NCBI GenBank assembly: GCA_003278535.1
Contig: QCEG01000010.1
Span: 1 to 46,369, forward strand
Reading direction: 5' to 3'
Length of the DNA: 46,369 nt
Origin: Prochlorococcus sp. AG-355-N18
GTDB taxonomy: Bacteria; Cyanobacteriota; Cyanobacteriia; PCC-6307; Cyanobiaceae
Shown here: piece by piece, positions 45,493-46,369 of the stretch
Position numbering within the stretch: the stretch's first letter is position 1
Layout of the letters: every line of letters begins with the position of its first letter
Made by a program: the position numbers and the translations under genes
Notes under the pieces: model-generated
What the model saw: only the letters and a program-made list of their open reading frames with translations
Told to the model about the DNA's origin: nothing
The model's database searches: none

Positions 45493-46369
45493 ATGAAATA
45501 TATTGATAATGAAAATAAAATATTTATAGCAGGACATAAAGGTATGGTAGGTTCTGCTATTACTAGAAATCTAAAAAATAATGGATATCTTAATTTGTTA
45601 ACAGCAAAAAGATCTGAATTAGATTTAACCGATACAAGTAAGGTAAAAAGCTGGTATAAAGATAATAAGCCAGAAATTGTGATCATTGCAGCAGCAAAGG
45701 TTGGAGGAATACTTGCAAATTCAAATTTTCCTACACAATTTCTTTTAGATAATTTGAAGATTCAAAATAATTTAATAGAAGGAGCATGGAAAAATGATGT
45801 AAAGAGACTTCTTTTCTTGGGTAGCAGCTGTATTTATTCAAAATTTGCGTCTCAACCAATTAAAGAAGAGTCTCTACTTGCTGACTCTTTAGAAAATACC
45901 AATCAGTGGTATGCAATAGCTAAAATAGCAGGTATTAAACTATGCGAAGCTTTAAATCTTCAATACGGGTTTGATGCTATTTCTTTGATGCCTACTAATA
46001 TTTATGGTCCTGGAGACTATTATAATCGAGAAAATAGCCATGTTATTCCTGCTTTAATTAACAAATTTGATGATGCTGCAGAAAATAATTTTAAAAAAGT
46101 AGTTTGTTGGGGTAGTGGATCTACATTTAGAGAATTTTTATATGTTGATGATCTCGCTAGTGCATGTAGGCTTGTATTAGAAAAATGGAAACCTGATAAG
46201 AAAGAAATAAAGTTTCTAAATGTAGGAACTGGCAATGATATAAAAATAAAAGAAATTGCTGAAATTATAAGTAAAAAATGTGGATTTAAAGGAGAGATAC
46301 TATGGGATTCTTCCAAGCCAGATGGTACACCAAAAAAACAACTGGATATTTCAAGAATAATTAAATTAG
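45493..46369 (+). CDS. fcl: GDP-L-fucose synthase (3' partial)
   Basis: SDR epimerase-reductase (WcaG/Fcl) that makes GDP-L-fucose from GDP-4-keto-6-deoxymannose. From the ATG: IFIAGHKGMVGSAITRNL (NADP loop), AAAKVGGILANSNFPTQFL, the catalytic Ser in FLGSSCIYSKFASQPI, the Tyr-Lys pair in NQWYAIAKIAGIKL, and PTNIYGPGDYYNRENSHVIP. The Pro usual after CIY is Ser here. The frame is open to the right edge after 292 codons, and family proteins are about 310-320 aa, so little is missing. The partner gmd is not in the window. Same strand as ugd, within the polysaccharide region. Confidence 0.92.
   Translation, partial: MKYIDNENKIFIAGHKGMVGSAITRNLKNNGYLNLLTAKRSELDLTDTSKVKSWYKDNKPEIVIIAAAKVGGILANSNFPTQFLLDNLKIQNNLIEGAWKNDVKRLLFLGSSCIYSKFASQPIKEESLLADSLENTNQWYAIAKIAGIKLCEALNLQYGFDAISLMPTNIYGPGDYYNRENSHVIPALINKFDDAAENNFKKVVCWGSGSTFREFLYVDDLASACRLVLEKWKPDKKEIKFLNVGTGNDIKIKEIAEIISKKCGFKGEILWDSSKPDGTPKKQLDISRIIKL

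Noticed and set aside
45468..46316. Minus-strand ORFs of 72 and 98 aa at the right edge
   Set aside because: They are antisense to the GDP-fucose synthase gene, which is open to the window end and has full catalytic motifs.

Overview
The window looks like the chromosome of a high-light-adapted Prochlorococcus. It is very AT-rich (low-GC codon use throughout, many TTG and GTG starts) and densely packed, with convergent genes that touch or overlap. It carries cyanobacterial marker genes: Ftn2/ARC6-type division protein, ThiD2-ThiE fusion, nickel superoxide dismutase with its protease, DUF3611 and DUF3122 proteins, and cyanobacterial LexA. The lineage call rests on gene content and style; no search was run.

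Layout. 0-4.8 kb: a 5'-truncated cytosine-deaminase-like hydrolase and an FAD-linked oxidase on plus, then a minus-strand run tRNA-Leu(CAA)-argD-folC. 4.8-6.9 kb: a coupled pair of tiny membrane ORFs and murA. 6.9-10.1 kb: SpoU rRNA methylase, lpdA, trpC. 10.1-12.4 kb: a nickel group (HupE/NiCoT-like permease, sodX, sodN) and a secreted FKBP isomerase. 12.4-18.9 kb: lnt, mnmA, nnrE/nnrD, a group 2 sigma factor, pdhA. 18.9-24.8 kb: ftn2, ffh, rpsP, phoH, a BI-1-like membrane protein, then a clear terminator. 24.8-28.6 kb: a small conserved protein, era (frameshifted), trmD joined in frame to ispF, a TIGR03792-like protein and larB. 28.6-32.6 kb: two short ORFs, thiS, thiE, ribF, DUF3611, surE. 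32.7-41.5 kb: pheS, nadK, cobL, two small secreted or unknown proteins, ribD, ftsH, argF, lexA.

From about 41.5 kb the character changes. Intergenic gaps lengthen, AT content rises further, and the genes are a lone hypothetical followed by nucleotide-sugar enzymes: galE, a eukaryote-like UDP-glucose dehydrogenase, and GDP-fucose synthase cut by the window end. This looks like the edge of a surface-polysaccharide genomic island next to a housekeeping backbone.

The most notable observations are: era broken by one extra A in a homopolymer; a TrmD-IspF fused reading frame; two genes (SpoU methylase and sodX) whose conserved N-termini lie upstream of any ATG/GTG/TTG; a tRNA-Leu ending 5 nt before the argD start; several unlisted microproteins; and a possible decayed gene at the island edge. 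I saw no CRISPR array, insertion sequence, integrase or clear new defence system.
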